Notes: generated by a model not told the origin, from the sequence alone. Positions 8,090 to 17,220 are shown, counted from the first letter of the stretch. The stretch: 42,319 nucleotides of DNA from an uncultured Bacilli bacterium (GCA_934130005.1 CAKOXD010000010.1:1-42319), one strand, 5' to 3'. Numbers and translations: made by a program.

Positions 8090-9062
8090 AATTTTTCTCC
8101 TTCATAAATTCTTTTATTAAATTTTCAAATTCTTCTACAGTTTTAGTTTTAAATATATCTTCTTTTAATTTATTTGTATTATTAATTCCTTTTAAATACC
8201 ATGCTGCTTGACTTCTCATTTCAAGTAAAGCAACTTTAGAATTTTTATATTCTAATAATAAATGAAGATGATATAAAATCATTTCTAATTTTTCAGTTGG
8301 TGTTACTTCTTTAGGTTTAGTACCATTTTCTAAATATTCTACACATTCTTTAAATATCCAAGGATTACCTAAAGATGCTCTTCCTATCATAACCGCATCA
8401 CATTTAGTTTCATCTAACATTTTCTTAGCATCATAACAACTTTTTATATCACCGTTTCCAATAACTGGTATCTTAACATTTTTCTTAACTTCTTTTATTA
8501 TATTCCAATCTGCTTTTCCACTATATCCTTGACTTCTAGTTCTAGGATGAACAGTTATTGCACTTGCTCCTGCTTTTTCTACTATTTTTGCTATTTCTAC
8601 CGCATTTATACTATTAGAATCCCAACCGCTTCTAATTTTAACTGTTACTGGTACTTTTACGCTTTCTACTACCGCTTTTACTATTTCATATACCTTTTCT
8701 GGATTTTTTAAAAGTGCACTTCCAGCTTGAGATCTCAAAGCAATTTTAGGTACTGGACATCCCATATTTATATCAATAATATCTGGATGCATATTTTCTT
8801 CTATATACTTTGCAGCTATTACAAATGATTCTTTATCACTTCCAAATATTTGTTGAGCAATTGGTCTTTCATAGTCTTCCATATATAACATATCTATTGT
8901 TTTTTTACTTTGATATGTTATAGCTTTATCACTAACCATTTCTGCATATATTAATCCAACATTCATTTGTTTTGCTATTGTTCTATAAGCATGACTACAT
9001 ACTCCTGCCATTGGTGCTAAAACTACATTATTTTTTATTTTGATATTTCCAATTTTAAACAT
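8079..9062 (-). CDS. dus: tRNA-dihydrouridine synthase (Dus family)
   Basis: 327 residues. FMN-dependent reductase that makes dihydrouridine in the D-loop of tRNA. Signatures: APMAGVCSHAYR near the N-terminus, INMGCPVPKI with the catalytic Cys, SALLKNP, VTVKIRSGW, HPRTRSQGYSG, IPVIGNGDI and VMIGRASLGNPWIF. The C-terminal helical domain is of normal size. It is the DusB-like type found in Bacillota. It is the first gene of the operon that runs to the second ackA; a promoter lies just upstream (9079-9107) and AGGTGATTAGATG is the start site. Confidence 0.92.
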   Translation of the reverse strand: MFKIGNIKIKNNVVLAPMAGVCSHAYRTIAKQMNVGLIYAEMVSDKAITYQSKKTIDMLYMEDYERPIAQQIFGSDKESFVIAAKYIEENMHPDIIDINMGCPVPKIALRSQAGSALLKNPEKVYEIVKAVVESVKVPVTVKIRSGWDSNSINAVEIAKIVEKAGASAITVHPRTRSQGYSGKADWNIIKEVKKNVKIPVIGNGDIKSCYDAKKMLDETKCDAVMIGRASLGNPWIFKECVEYLENGTKPKEVTPTEKLEMILYHLHLLLEYKNSKVALLEMRSQAAWYLKGINNTNKLKEDIFKTKTVEEFENLIKEFMKEKNYEC

Positions 9063-9078
9063 CTAATCACCTAAAATA

Positions 9079-9107
9079 ATTATAGCAAAAAAAAGATAAA
9101 ATGTCTT
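9079..9107 (-). promoter_or_regulatory. Promoter of the dus-lysS-ackA operon
   Basis: Minus-strand -10 TATAAT (9079-9084) and -35 AAGACA (9102-9107) with a 17-base spacer. It is the only plausible promoter between the 9114-9142 terminator and dus. Confidence 0.65.
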
Positions 9108-9113
9108 AATTAT

Positions 9114-9142
9114 AAAAAAAAGAAATAGATTTTTCTATTTCT
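9114..9142 (-). terminator. Intrinsic terminator of the prepilin/Ig/DUF4214 gene
   Basis: 9-base stem (9121-9129 with 9134-9142), 4-base loop, then a run of T on the minus strand. The TAG stop codon (9141-9143) overlaps the stem. Confidence 0.85.
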
Positions 9143-11618
9143 AATTTATAGTACATTGTTTTGTAGTACTATCAAATGTTCCACCTTTAGGGCAAGTATA
9201 ACACATATTATCTATCATTTTACCAGTACTACAACTACAAGTAACTGTACTTGCTTCATATTCTTCTGTACATGTTTTAGAACATGTTCCAGTTGTGGTT
9301 GATCTAGCACCTTTATAATATGCACTACATTCTGTTATACCTATTGGACTCCATGATTTACCTTCAGTACAAACACATCCAGTATATTTATAAATTCCTA
9401 TGTATGCAACACCTGTTTTACATGTATTATAAAGTTTAGGTGGCTTTCCTATATAATCCCATGTAGTACTTGTTATACTACATGATTCTGAGCAATCATA
9501 GCTACGTGTTCCAATACATTTATTTCCACTTTGATATGTACCACTAGGACATGCTGTACATGTTGCGGATGAAGCTGTGGCATCATATTTTACCTCATAA
9601 TTGAAACTATAAAAATCAATTAATTCTTGAAATTCATCCAGAGCCATTACAGTATCTAGTAGTTTTGATTTAGCTGTACCACCATTAAGTTCTTTTGTCC
9701 AATATTCATGACCTTCAGAATCTGGTTCTCTCCCAAGTACTCCTTTATATAATGCTGTTACAAAACCTGAATTATTATTTTTCCATTTATTTGTTGCTTC
9801 GGTTGATAAATAGATATTTTTTACTAATTGATTTATAGGCATTTGTCCTGCTTTATATTGATCATACCAATATTTAAGTTCTGTAGAATTAGCATGACGT
9901 CCTAATCCTGCTGTATATAGTTGTTCTATATATTGATATGAGGCATTTAAATTAAATGTTTTTGTTGTAGTATTACCAACATTATCTATTATTTTAAAAG
10001 TAATAGTCGATACTTTGGTTGCTACATAATATGATGGAATTGTTGTTGAAGTTGTACTTTTTGATCCTCCACCTGCTACTGTATAACTTTTCAATCCTGA
10101 ATCTGAATCTTTTATGGATAAGTTAACTCTATAACTATTATGAGCCATATTTGTTATAGATGAAATTGTAATAGTTGGAGATGTTTTATCTACATATACA
10201 TTCATTGTTTTTTTACATGTTGTTACATTCCCTGCATTATCTTGTATTGTTGCCGTTTTTTCTATTGTTTTTCTTGTTTTAGTTATCTTCCAAGTACTTA
10301 TTTTGTTACCACAACCACTTGTTGCATCAGATGCACATTTAATTGAAATTTCTACATCATTCTTTGTCCATGTACTATTTTCTATATATTTACAACTAGG
10401 TGGTGTACTATCTTTTAAAATAGTTATACTACAATTATTCTTATTACCTGCTTTATCTTTTACATATCCATATATAGTATTTTCACCGTCTGTTGTTAAT
10501 GTATATGTTTCACTTGAATAATCTTCAGTTGTTTTATTTGTTACACCTGTATTTTCTATTCCACTTTCGCTATCCCAGGTTACAGCTTTAATAACAACAT
10601 TTGATTTATACCAAATATTATCATCTGTTGCTTTTGTTCCACTTTCAACTTCTAGACGACAATTTGGATTAGTTCTATCTATTCCAGTTATTTTAGCACT
10701 ATCTGAATTAACATAATTTCCTGATTCATCTAATACACGTGCTAATATTATTGTGCCATTATTTTGATATGTTTTTTTATAGGTATTATATGAGCTACCG
10801 GATTCTGTTTTTATATTTTCCCAAGTTTTTCCTTCATCTTCACTCATTTGATATTTATATCTACCTTTTGGATAGTTTATTGTTACAGTTTTTTCTCTTG
10901 CCCATCCAGACGGAATAACTATAGATGGTTTTGTAATATCTCTTAAAGTTATATTTACATCTTCTTCTGCTGTTATTCCCATATCAGTTATACAACGAGC
11001 TTTAAATGTATATTTATCATCTTGTTTTAAATCCGTATATGTATAATAATTTAAATATTTTTCATCAACAATTTTACTATTCCAGTTAATACCATCTTTA
11101 CTAAATTCATATTTTATAATTTTTGATTTGCTATTACTATCTAATGTACATTGTGCTTCTAGAGCAATTGTATTACTAGTTACTTTTTTACCAATTGTTT
11201 TTATATTAGGTTTTTCTAGTGTTTTTGCACATCCTTTTTCTGTTACATTTGATATAAAAATATCTGTATTTTCAAATGATTTATATGCACAGAATTCTCC
11301 ATCTGTTACATATAATTCTATTTCTCCATCTTCTCTTACTGTTACTGTTCCACCTTCAGGTTTTTTTCCATCAAAATTTAAATCTTTTATATCACTATTA
11401 AATGTAAATGTCTTACCAGAAAAATTATAATTTGATGTTTGATTTGAATAGTAGTTTTTTGCACTATTTACTATTCCATATGCACTATCTTTAAAAGCAT
11501 TTCTTCTTGTAGATAATAGTATATTTTTTATAACAGGTGTTGCAATTAAGGTCACTATACCTAATACCACTACTACTGCTAAAAGTTCTATTAGTGTAAA
11601 ACCTCTTTTTTTCTTCAT
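9141..11618 (-). CDS. Prepilin-like surface protein with Ig/FnIII-like, DUF4214 and Cys-rich parts
   Basis: 825 residues. Residues 1-32 are a type IV prepilin N-terminus (MKKKRG-FTLIELLAVVVV, with Glu5 of the mature chain). About 140-230 resembles a fibronectin III fold. About 230-555 holds several Ig-like modules with repeated DESGNYV/DKAGNKN/DNAGNVT/DNVGNTT ends. About 560-672 contains two phycobilisome-linker-like DUF4214 units (LYTAGLGR...W, LYKGVLGREPDSEG...W). The last 140 residues have 16 cysteines in pairs such as CTAC, CVC and CSC, suggesting a disulfide- or metal-stabilised tip. Inferred role: an exported adhesin or minor-pilin-like protein; the linker units may bind polymers or partner proteins. 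GAGGAG precedes the ATG. It stands alone between two terminators. The pilin start is sure, the function is not. Confidence 0.85.
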   Translation of the reverse strand: MKKKRGFTLIELLAVVVVLGIVTLIATPVIKNILLSTRRNAFKDSAYGIVNSAKNYYSNQTSNYNFSGKTFTFNSDIKDLNFDGKKPEGGTVTVREDGEIELYVTDGEFCAYKSFENTDIFISNVTEKGCAKTLEKPNIKTIGKKVTSNTIALEAQCTLDSNSKSKIIKYEFSKDGINWNSKIVDEKYLNYYTYTDLKQDDKYTFKARCITDMGITAEEDVNITLRDITKPSIVIPSGWAREKTVTINYPKGRYKYQMSEDEGKTWENIKTESGSSYNTYKKTYQNNGTIILARVLDESGNYVNSDSAKITGIDRTNPNCRLEVESGTKATDDNIWYKSNVVIKAVTWDSESGIENTGVTNKTTEDYSSETYTLTTDGENTIYGYVKDKAGNKNNCSITILKDSTPPSCKYIENSTWTKNDVEISIKCASDATSGCGNKISTWKITKTRKTIEKTATIQDNAGNVTTCKKTMNVYVDKTSPTITISSITNMAHNSYRVNLSIKDSDSGLKSYTVAGGGSKSTTSTTIPSYYVATKVSTITFKIIDNVGNTTTKTFNLNASYQYIEQLYTAGLGRHANSTELKYWYDQYKAGQMPINQLVKNIYLSTEATNKWKNNNSGFVTALYKGVLGREPDSEGHEYWTKELNGGTAKSKLLDTVMALDEFQELIDFYSFNYEVKYDATASSATCTACPSGTYQSGNKCIGTRSYDCSESCSITSTTWDYIGKPPKLYNTCKTGVAYIGIYKYTGCVCTEGKSWSPIGITECSAYYKGARSTTTGTCSKTCTEEYEASTVTCSCSTGKMIDNMCYTCPKGGTFDSTTKQCTIN

Positions 11619-11674
11619 ATATATGCTCCTCTTTATTGTAATATAATTTTATAATAAAAAAAAAAGTATTTCAA

Positions 11675-12496
11675 CTATTTAATTACTTTTTTAAAACTAT
11701 TTGGAATATCTATTTCAAATCTCATTATTTTATTTGTTAATGGATTTATTAATTCTAGTTTATTTGCTACTAAACATAATCTATTTATAGGGTTTTCTTT
11801 TGAACCATATTTTTTATCTCCTACTATTACATTTCCCATTTCTTTCATATGTACTCTTATTTGGTTTTTTCTTCCTGTTTTTATTACTACATTTAATAGT
11901 GTATATTTTTCATTACTTTTTATTTTTTTATATTCTGTAATTGCTAATTTACCATTTTTACTAGATGAAACCATTTGAAATTTATTTTCAGTTAAATTAC
12001 TTTTTATAATTCCCCTTTCTTTAGTTTTTCCTTCTACTATAGCTACATAGTTTCTTAATTTTACTAGATCATTCCATTTTTCTTGATATAAATATTTTAT
12101 TTTTTCATTTTTAGCAAACATTACTATTCCACTTGTTTCTTTATCTAATCTATGTATTACAAATATTTTATTATTTTTATTTTTTTTCTTTAAATATTCT
12201 GATACCATATGATATGCTGTTTTTTCTTTTTCTTTTTCCGTCCCTACTGTTAATAATCCTTCTTTTTTATTTATAACAATTATATTTTTATCTTCATATA
12301 TAATATCTAAATCTTCTATTTTCTCTCTGATCTCAACTATATCATTATTTTTTAATAGATAGTTATACTTACTTATCTTTTTACCGTTTATATATGTATT
12401 ATCTTTTAATATAGTTTTTATACTATTTTTAGATTTATGTATATTTTTATATAAAAATTCTCTTAATTCTATTTGTTCATTTACAATAAATTTCAT
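11675..12496 (-). CDS. RluA-family pseudouridine synthase
   Basis: 273 residues. An S4 RNA-binding domain (about 1-60) is followed by the catalytic domain with the family motif HRLDKETSGIVMFAKN, where the Asp is the catalytic nucleophile, and the RKNQIRVHM motif. It isomerises uridine to pseudouridine in rRNA or tRNA. It belongs to the RluA/RluC/RluD group; a second member lies at 22523 beside lspA. The exact target base cannot be read from the sequence. AGAGGTAA precedes the ATG. It is the third gene of the topB-sir2 operon. A weak hairpin and T-rich stretch at about 11655-11685 may end the transcript. Confidence 0.87.
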   Translation of the reverse strand: MKFIVNEQIELREFLYKNIHKSKNSIKTILKDNTYINGKKISKYNYLLKNNDIVEIREKIEDLDIIYEDKNIIVINKKEGLLTVGTEKEKEKTAYHMVSEYLKKKNKNNKIFVIHRLDKETSGIVMFAKNEKIKYLYQEKWNDLVKLRNYVAIVEGKTKERGIIKSNLTENKFQMVSSSKNGKLAITEYKKIKSNEKYTLLNVVIKTGRKNQIRVHMKEMGNVIVGDKKYGSKENPINRLCLVANKLELINPLTNKIMRFEIDIPNSFKKVIK

Positions 12497-12507
12497 ATAT
12501 TACCTCT

Positions 12508-13218
12508 TTATATTTCTTTAAATATATCACTCATATTTTGATTAAAAACAATGGTTGCTATATCATCATATTTTGTTTTATCTTTATTAATTAAAATTAA
12601 ATTTTTACCTTTAAAATACCTTATTAATGATGCTGCTGGATATACAGTTAAAGATGTACCAGCTACAATTAATGTATCACATTTTTTTATATAATCAATT
12701 GCATATTCAAATGTTTCATTTAATGCCTCTTCATATAAAACTACATCTGGCTTTATTATACCACCACATGTACATTTTGGTACTCCTTTACTTTTAAATA
12801 CATATTCTGCACTATAAAATTTGTTACATTTAGTACAATAATTTCTATAAATTGATCCATGTATTTCAAGTACTTTTTTACTACCTGCTTTTATATCTAA
12901 TCCATCTATATTTTGGGTTATAATACATTTTAGTTTACCACTATCTTCTAATTCTTTTAATTTTAAATGTGTAATATTAGGTTTTATATTTAAACTGTTT
13001 AATTTATCTTTATAAAATTTATAAAAGTATTCAGTATGTTTATAAAAGAAAGTATGACTTAATATTTCTTCTGGTGGATAATCATATTTCTGACTATAAA
13101 GACCATCTTTACTTCTAAAATCAGGTATTCCACTTTCTGTTGATACACCTGCTCCACCAAAGAAAACTATATTATTACTATTTTTTATTATTTCTTTTAA
13201 TTTTTCTATTTTTTCCAT
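12508..13218 (-). CDS. Sirtuin, NAD-dependent protein deacylase (Sir2/CobB-like)
   Basis: 236 residues. Sirtuin motifs in order: GGAGVSTESGIPDFRS (NAD loop), ITQNIDGLD, the catalytic His in EIHGS, a four-Cys zinc site (CTKC then CTCG), and AGTSLTVYPA. It removes acyl groups from lysines using NAD in the cytoplasm. The start is ATG 13218: AGGAG, formed partly by the stop codon of topB, stands four bases before it. A TTG at 13245 would overlap topB and lacks a ribosome site. As acetyl phosphate is an efficient non-enzymatic lysine acetylating agent, a deacylase fits a genome with two acetate kinases, but this link is only inference. Confidence 0.9.
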   Translation of the reverse strand: MEKIEKLKEIIKNSNNIVFFGGAGVSTESGIPDFRSKDGLYSQKYDYPPEEILSHTFFYKHTEYFYKFYKDKLNSLNIKPNITHLKLKELEDSGKLKCIITQNIDGLDIKAGSKKVLEIHGSIYRNYCTKCNKFYSAEYVFKSKGVPKCTCGGIIKPDVVLYEEALNETFEYAIDYIKKCDTLIVAGTSLTVYPAASLIRYFKGKNLILINKDKTKYDDIATIVFNQNMSDIFKEI

Positions 13219-13225
13219 AATTCTC

Positions 13226-15316
13226 CTATTCAAAACTAAATTCAATCTTATTATCTTTAAGTACTAAATATGCATTAAATTTAGTATCTTTTTTTGATAT
13301 AAAATCTTCTATTTTTGATGTTTTTCCTTCTTTAAGTAATTTTATAGCATTACTTTTTGATATAACTCTTTTACATATAACACCATTTATTTTAAAGTCA
13401 CATCCTTCTTTATATCCTATACATCCATATCCATATCTATTTTTTAATACATCTTTTCCACATTTTGGACACTTACCTATAAAGTCACCATAAAAGCCAT
13501 TATCTGTATCTTTTTCTATAGATACATCTTTTTTATTAAATATATCTTTTATCTCTTTTTTTGCAATTTCTACACTGTCTTCTATTTTTATCTCATCATG
13601 ATATACTTTTTTTAATGCTTTACCCATTTCACTTGTTTTATATTTATCCATTGATATTCCCATTTGAATTAATGATTCTATCAAAAATTCTCCTTTAGGT
13701 AAGATATAATATACATCTTTTTTTAGACTTATATATTCACTTTTTATTGCATTATTTATTATTCCTGTACGTGTTGCTTCTGTACCTAATTCTAATCCTT
13801 CAAATATTGCTTTATAGTCTTCTTCATCATCATATTCGTCTTCTTCTATTTTTGCCTTATCTTCTTTGAAAGGATTTTTTAAATAATTATTAAGAGTTTC
13901 TATAGTATAATGTTTAGGTGGAGTTGTTTTCTTTTCAATTGGTTTAAAGTTAATGTTTACAATATCCCCTTTATTTAAATTGGGAAGTATTTTATCTTTT
14001 GATGTATATTCATCATATTTAGTCCATCCCGCTTCTAATATAACAGTTCCTTTTAAATTAAATTCTTCATCTCCTAATTTAATTTTTATATCTGTTTTCT
14101 CTACTAAACAATCTGAATTACAAAACACAGCTACAAATCTTTTTAAAACAGTTTTATATACTACCTTTTCATCTTCTGTTAATTTTTTTATATCTGGTAT
14201 TTTATATGTAGGAGTTAAAGCTGAATGTGATTCTATTTTTGAATCGTTAAATATTGTTTTTTTATCTTTAAATGTTACAGGATAATTTAATTTGGTTAGA
14301 TTATTTATAATTGTTTTTATTTTGTCTTTTTCAGCAGTAGCTAAGTATTCTGAATTAGTACGTGGGTATGTTAAATACCCATCTTCATATAATTTTTGTA
14401 TAACAGATAATGATTTATCCATCGACATTTTGTATTTTTTTCCTAAAACGTTTTGAAGTTTTGATAAAGAGTAAAGTTTTCCAGGTTCCATTTTGTCTTT
14501 TTTTACTTTTTTATTTGTTACAACAGCTTCTAAACTATTATATTTATTACACATATCCTGTGCTTTTTTTAAATCTTTTTTATCAAATTTTAGTTTACTA
14601 TTTAATTCAACTAATTCTCCATTTGTTTCTTCTTTACTTGATATTCCATAGTATATATCTTGAACAAAATTTCTTATACTTAAATCTCTATCATATATTG
14701 CTTTTACAATAGGAACTATTACTCTTCCAACTCTTTCTAATGTTCCTACTTTTAGTGTAGCATATCTTGTTAAATTAACACCATATAACCAATCTATATA
14801 TGTTCTTGCGAATCCTTCGTTTGCTAAATTATTATAAAAGGTTTCTTCTTTCATTTCTTTTAATGCACTATTTATTGTTTCTTTTGTTTGATCTGGCAAC
14901 CATAATCTAAGTAATTTTTTTTTACTTTTTAATCCATTTTTTATACAAAGTCTAACTATTATTTCCCCTTCTCTATCTGCATCGCCTGCATTTATAATAG
15001 CATCTACATCTTCTCTATTTATTAATTCTTTTATAATATTAAATTGCTTCAAAACTCCACTATCTATTTTTTTATTATTATCTTCTTTTAATTTAAATTT
15101 AAATTGTTCTGGAAAGCAAGGTAAATTATCCATTTTCCATTTTCTATCTGGATTTTCTTCATAATCTTCTATATCGTATAAACTAAATAAATGTCCAAAT
15201 GCCCAAGTTACAATATATTCATCATTTATAAAATATCCATTATTTTTTTTCATATTACCTATTGCATCCGTTATATTACGAGCTAGACTTGGTTTTTCTG
15301 CTATTATTACTTTCAT
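13226..15316 (-). CDS. topB: DNA topoisomerase III (type IA)
   Basis: 696 residues. The N-terminal Toprim domain begins VIIAEKPSLARNI and contains NAGDADREGEI with acidic metal ligands. The catalytic Tyr lies in GYLTYPRTNSEYL. Then follow GLELGTEATRTGII and a single C-terminal zinc-binding segment (CPKCG...GCIGYKEGC). It relaxes or decatenates single-strand-containing DNA. Residues about 495-505 carry a very acidic insert (DEYDDEED). The Toprim start and length match Firmicute TopB, not TopA, which has several zinc fingers. AGGTGA precedes the ATG. It leads an operon with sir2 and the pseudouridine synthase. Confidence 0.93.
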   Translation of the reverse strand: MKVIIAEKPSLARNITDAIGNMKKNNGYFINDEYIVTWAFGHLFSLYDIEDYEENPDRKWKMDNLPCFPEQFKFKLKEDNNKKIDSGVLKQFNIIKELINREDVDAIINAGDADREGEIIVRLCIKNGLKSKKKLLRLWLPDQTKETINSALKEMKEETFYNNLANEGFARTYIDWLYGVNLTRYATLKVGTLERVGRVIVPIVKAIYDRDLSIRNFVQDIYYGISSKEETNGELVELNSKLKFDKKDLKKAQDMCNKYNSLEAVVTNKKVKKDKMEPGKLYSLSKLQNVLGKKYKMSMDKSLSVIQKLYEDGYLTYPRTNSEYLATAEKDKIKTIINNLTKLNYPVTFKDKKTIFNDSKIESHSALTPTYKIPDIKKLTEDEKVVYKTVLKRFVAVFCNSDCLVEKTDIKIKLGDEEFNLKGTVILEAGWTKYDEYTSKDKILPNLNKGDIVNINFKPIEKKTTPPKHYTIETLNNYLKNPFKEDKAKIEEDEYDDEEDYKAIFEGLELGTEATRTGIINNAIKSEYISLKKDVYYILPKGEFLIESLIQMGISMDKYKTSEMGKALKKVYHDEIKIEDSVEIAKKEIKDIFNKKDVSIEKDTDNGFYGDFIGKCPKCGKDVLKNRYGYGCIGYKEGCDFKINGVICKRVISKSNAIKLLKEGKTSKIEDFISKKDTKFNAYLVLKDNKIEFSFE

Positions 15317-15340
15317 AATTCACCTACTTAATACTTTAAT

Positions 15341-15349
15341 ATTATAACA
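15341..15349 (-). promoter_or_regulatory. Extended -10 promoter of topB
   Basis: TGTTATAAT on the minus strand, about 25 bases before the topB ATG. The -10 hexamer covers the stop codon (15342-15344) of the upstream gene, and no terminator separates the two genes. Confidence 0.7.
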
Positions 15350-16937
15350 TATTTTTTATTTTTTTTATTTTTTGATCTTCTAAATCTAATGTATGATCTA
15401 AATCTATGTATTCTAACATTTCTTTTTTTAGTAAATTTTTTAATGTTTCTTTTTCTATTTTAGCGAGCATTTTATTAGGAATATATAGATAATAATTATT
15501 TTTAAATTCTATTATTGAACATAATTTAATTTCTAAATAATTTATTCTTAAAATTATGAATTTTATATATTTTTTTATTTCTTCTGTATTAAATAGTAGT
15601 TTTATTACTTGATGTATATAAGACATAGCATCTAATCCATTTAATTTATTTTCATCTATCATTTTTAACAAATGCATAAATCTATCTTCTAAGTTTAAAT
15701 TTTCTTTCATATTTTTTAATATTATTATTAATTCATCAAATTTAATTTCTTTTTCTTTTAAATAATTATTATATGTTTTTGTTAAGATTTTATTGAATTC
15801 TTTTCTTGTTTTTTCGTTTATATTTTGACATATAAGTCCATTTAGTTTTTTACCTATTTTTACATTTACTATATCACTATATATAAGGGTTGTAATAGTA
15901 GAATCTGCTTTTACTAAGTATTTATAACATTTGAATATTAAATCTTCATGACCTCCACCAAATGCATTTTCGAATGAAGCATTCGTTTCATAATTAATAT
16001 TTATTATATCTAAAAATTTTGAATAAATAGCATTAAATTCATAACATATAACATTATTATTTTTTAAATTAATTGATTCTAATCTTTTTATGTTTTCATG
16101 TTTTTTATGAAGTTCTTCTTTACCATTTAATGCATAAAATTCTTCATCATATGTTAAAGTATCACATAATTTTAGGTAAATATATATTGCTTTTTCAATT
16201 GAGTTTAAATTAGGTGGAATACTATTTAATATATAATTTTGAAATTCTTCATCTAATTTTATTTTTCCTTTATTTACATTATGTGTTTCATTTATTTTAT
16301 TTAATGCTTGTAAATCTATTTTTCTAGAATCTAATAATTCTTTATATCTTTTTACTAAATTTTCTGGAATATAATAAGTATTAAGAATATTATTAATTCT
16401 AAAGAACTTAATTATAGCATATATAAAATATTCTTTTTTTATTCCTATTATTTTGTCGCTTTTTTCTAGATTAAAAAACTTATCATATTCTTCATTAGAA
16501 CATTCTAAAAATGTAATTATTAAACTAACTGGTATTACTACTTTGTTAGAATCTATTACACATGTATAATCTTCATCAATATATTTTTCTTTAAATGCTT
16601 CATAACTAACATATTTTGTTACTTCTTTAAATCTTTCTATATTTTTTCCTTTAAGTATTAATTTGTCATTTAAAATTGCTTTTGAAAAAGCTTTTAATAT
16701 ATCCATTTTATAATATTTATTTATCTTATTTATACCATTCATATCAACATATACAATTGATAGATTTTTTATTTTTTCATTGAATAAATCTAAAGTATAT
16801 CCATAAAAATAATCATTATCTAAAAGATCATGTAGTAATTCTGATGATATAATTTCATCTTTATCTTTAAGATTATATTTATTATATTGTTCTTCTGTTA
16901 AAAATATCATATTATCTATTACAAATTTGTTGTTCAT
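15342..16937 (-). CDS. Uncharacterised protein with a transglutaminase-like core
   Basis: 531 residues, soluble, Lys/Asn-rich. I do not recognise a named family. The middle segment looks like a transglutaminase/papain-like fold: IPPNLNSIEKAIYIYLKLC leads to Cys298 (VICYEFN), then His330 (GGHEDL) and Asp345 (VKADST), with the order and spacing of a Cys-His-Asp triad. The N-terminal 230 and C-terminal 180 residues are helical and unassigned. No signal peptide or membrane helix is seen, so it is probably cytoplasmic. The start is ATG 16937: GGTGAT lies five bases before it, while the ATG at 16952 lies upstream of that site. Its leader is about 108 bases and structured, unlike most genes here. 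Triad assignment is inference from motif spacing. Confidence 0.7.
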   Translation of the reverse strand: MNNKFVIDNMIFLTEEQYNKYNLKDKDEIISSELLHDLLDNDYFYGYTLDLFNEKIKNLSIVYVDMNGINKINKYYKMDILKAFSKAILNDKLILKGKNIERFKEVTKYVSYEAFKEKYIDEDYTCVIDSNKVVIPVSLIITFLECSNEEYDKFFNLEKSDKIIGIKKEYFIYAIIKFFRINNILNTYYIPENLVKRYKELLDSRKIDLQALNKINETHNVNKGKIKLDEEFQNYILNSIPPNLNSIEKAIYIYLKLCDTLTYDEEFYALNGKEELHKKHENIKRLESINLKNNNVICYEFNAIYSKFLDIININYETNASFENAFGGGHEDLIFKCYKYLVKADSTITTLIYSDIVNVKIGKKLNGLICQNINEKTRKEFNKILTKTYNNYLKEKEIKFDELIIILKNMKENLNLEDRFMHLLKMIDENKLNGLDAMSYIHQVIKLLFNTEEIKKYIKFIILRINYLEIKLCSIIEFKNNYYLYIPNKMLAKIEKETLKNLLKKEMLEYIDLDHTLDLEDQKIKKIKNML

Positions 16938-16976
16938 AATATCACCACACATAAAGAAATTATTTTTAATTATTTA

Positions 16977-17039
16977 AATGGTATTATGATTGAAATTTAA
17001 CTTTCAATTAATTTTTTTAAAATTTCTAATAATACCGTT
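16977..17039 (-). promoter_or_regulatory. Structured 5' leader, candidate cis-regulatory RNA
   Basis: Between the promoter at 17052 and the ATG at 16937 the minus strand can form an outer 11-pair stem (17029-17039 with 16977-16987, one G-T pair) enclosing a hairpin (7 pairs, 17003-17009 with 16989-16995). No T-box or known riboswitch consensus was recognised. Confidence 0.4.
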
Positions 17040-17051
17040 AATTTAATATTT

Positions 17052-17060
17052 ATTGTATCA
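17052..17060 (-). promoter_or_regulatory. Extended -10 promoter of the transglutaminase-like gene
   Basis: TGATACAAT on the minus strand. It would start a transcript near 17045, giving a leader of about 108 bases. Confidence 0.55.
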
Positions 17061-17101
17061 TATTTCTTTTAATTTTTTTTAATTTTTTTAATCCTATATA
17101 T

Positions 17102-17124
17102 AAAAAAAGACTTTTTATAAGTCT
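17102..17124 (-). terminator. Intrinsic terminator after tRNA-Arg
   Basis: 6-base stem (17108-17113 with 17119-17124) with a 5-base loop and a run of seven T on the minus strand, 12 bases after the tRNA CCA end. Confidence 0.8.
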
Positions 17125-17135
17125 ATATATTCATA

Positions 17136-17212
17136 TGGCGTCCCCGGGGTGAATCGAACACCCAGTCTATCGCTTAGGAGGCGATTGCATTATCCGATTA
17201 TGCTACGAGGAC
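17136..17212 (-). tRNA. tRNA-Arg, anticodon CCU
   Basis: The minus strand folds into a full cloverleaf: acceptor stem GTCCTCG with CGGGGAC, D-stem GCAT/ATGC, anticodon stem ATCGC/GCGAT, T-loop with TTCGAAT, discriminator G, and an encoded CCA at 17136-17138. The anticodon CCT (17176-17178) reads AGG, a rare codon in this AT-rich genome. It has its own promoter and terminator. The sequence is markedly more GC-rich than its surroundings, as expected for a structural RNA. Confidence 0.96.
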
Positions 17213-17220
17213 ACAATTAA

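Noticed and set aside
16977..17039. T-box riboswitch before the transglutaminase-like gene
   Set aside because: No T-box consensus (GGGTGG.ACCGCG-like) or specifier loop could be found, and the gene is not an amino-acid gene.
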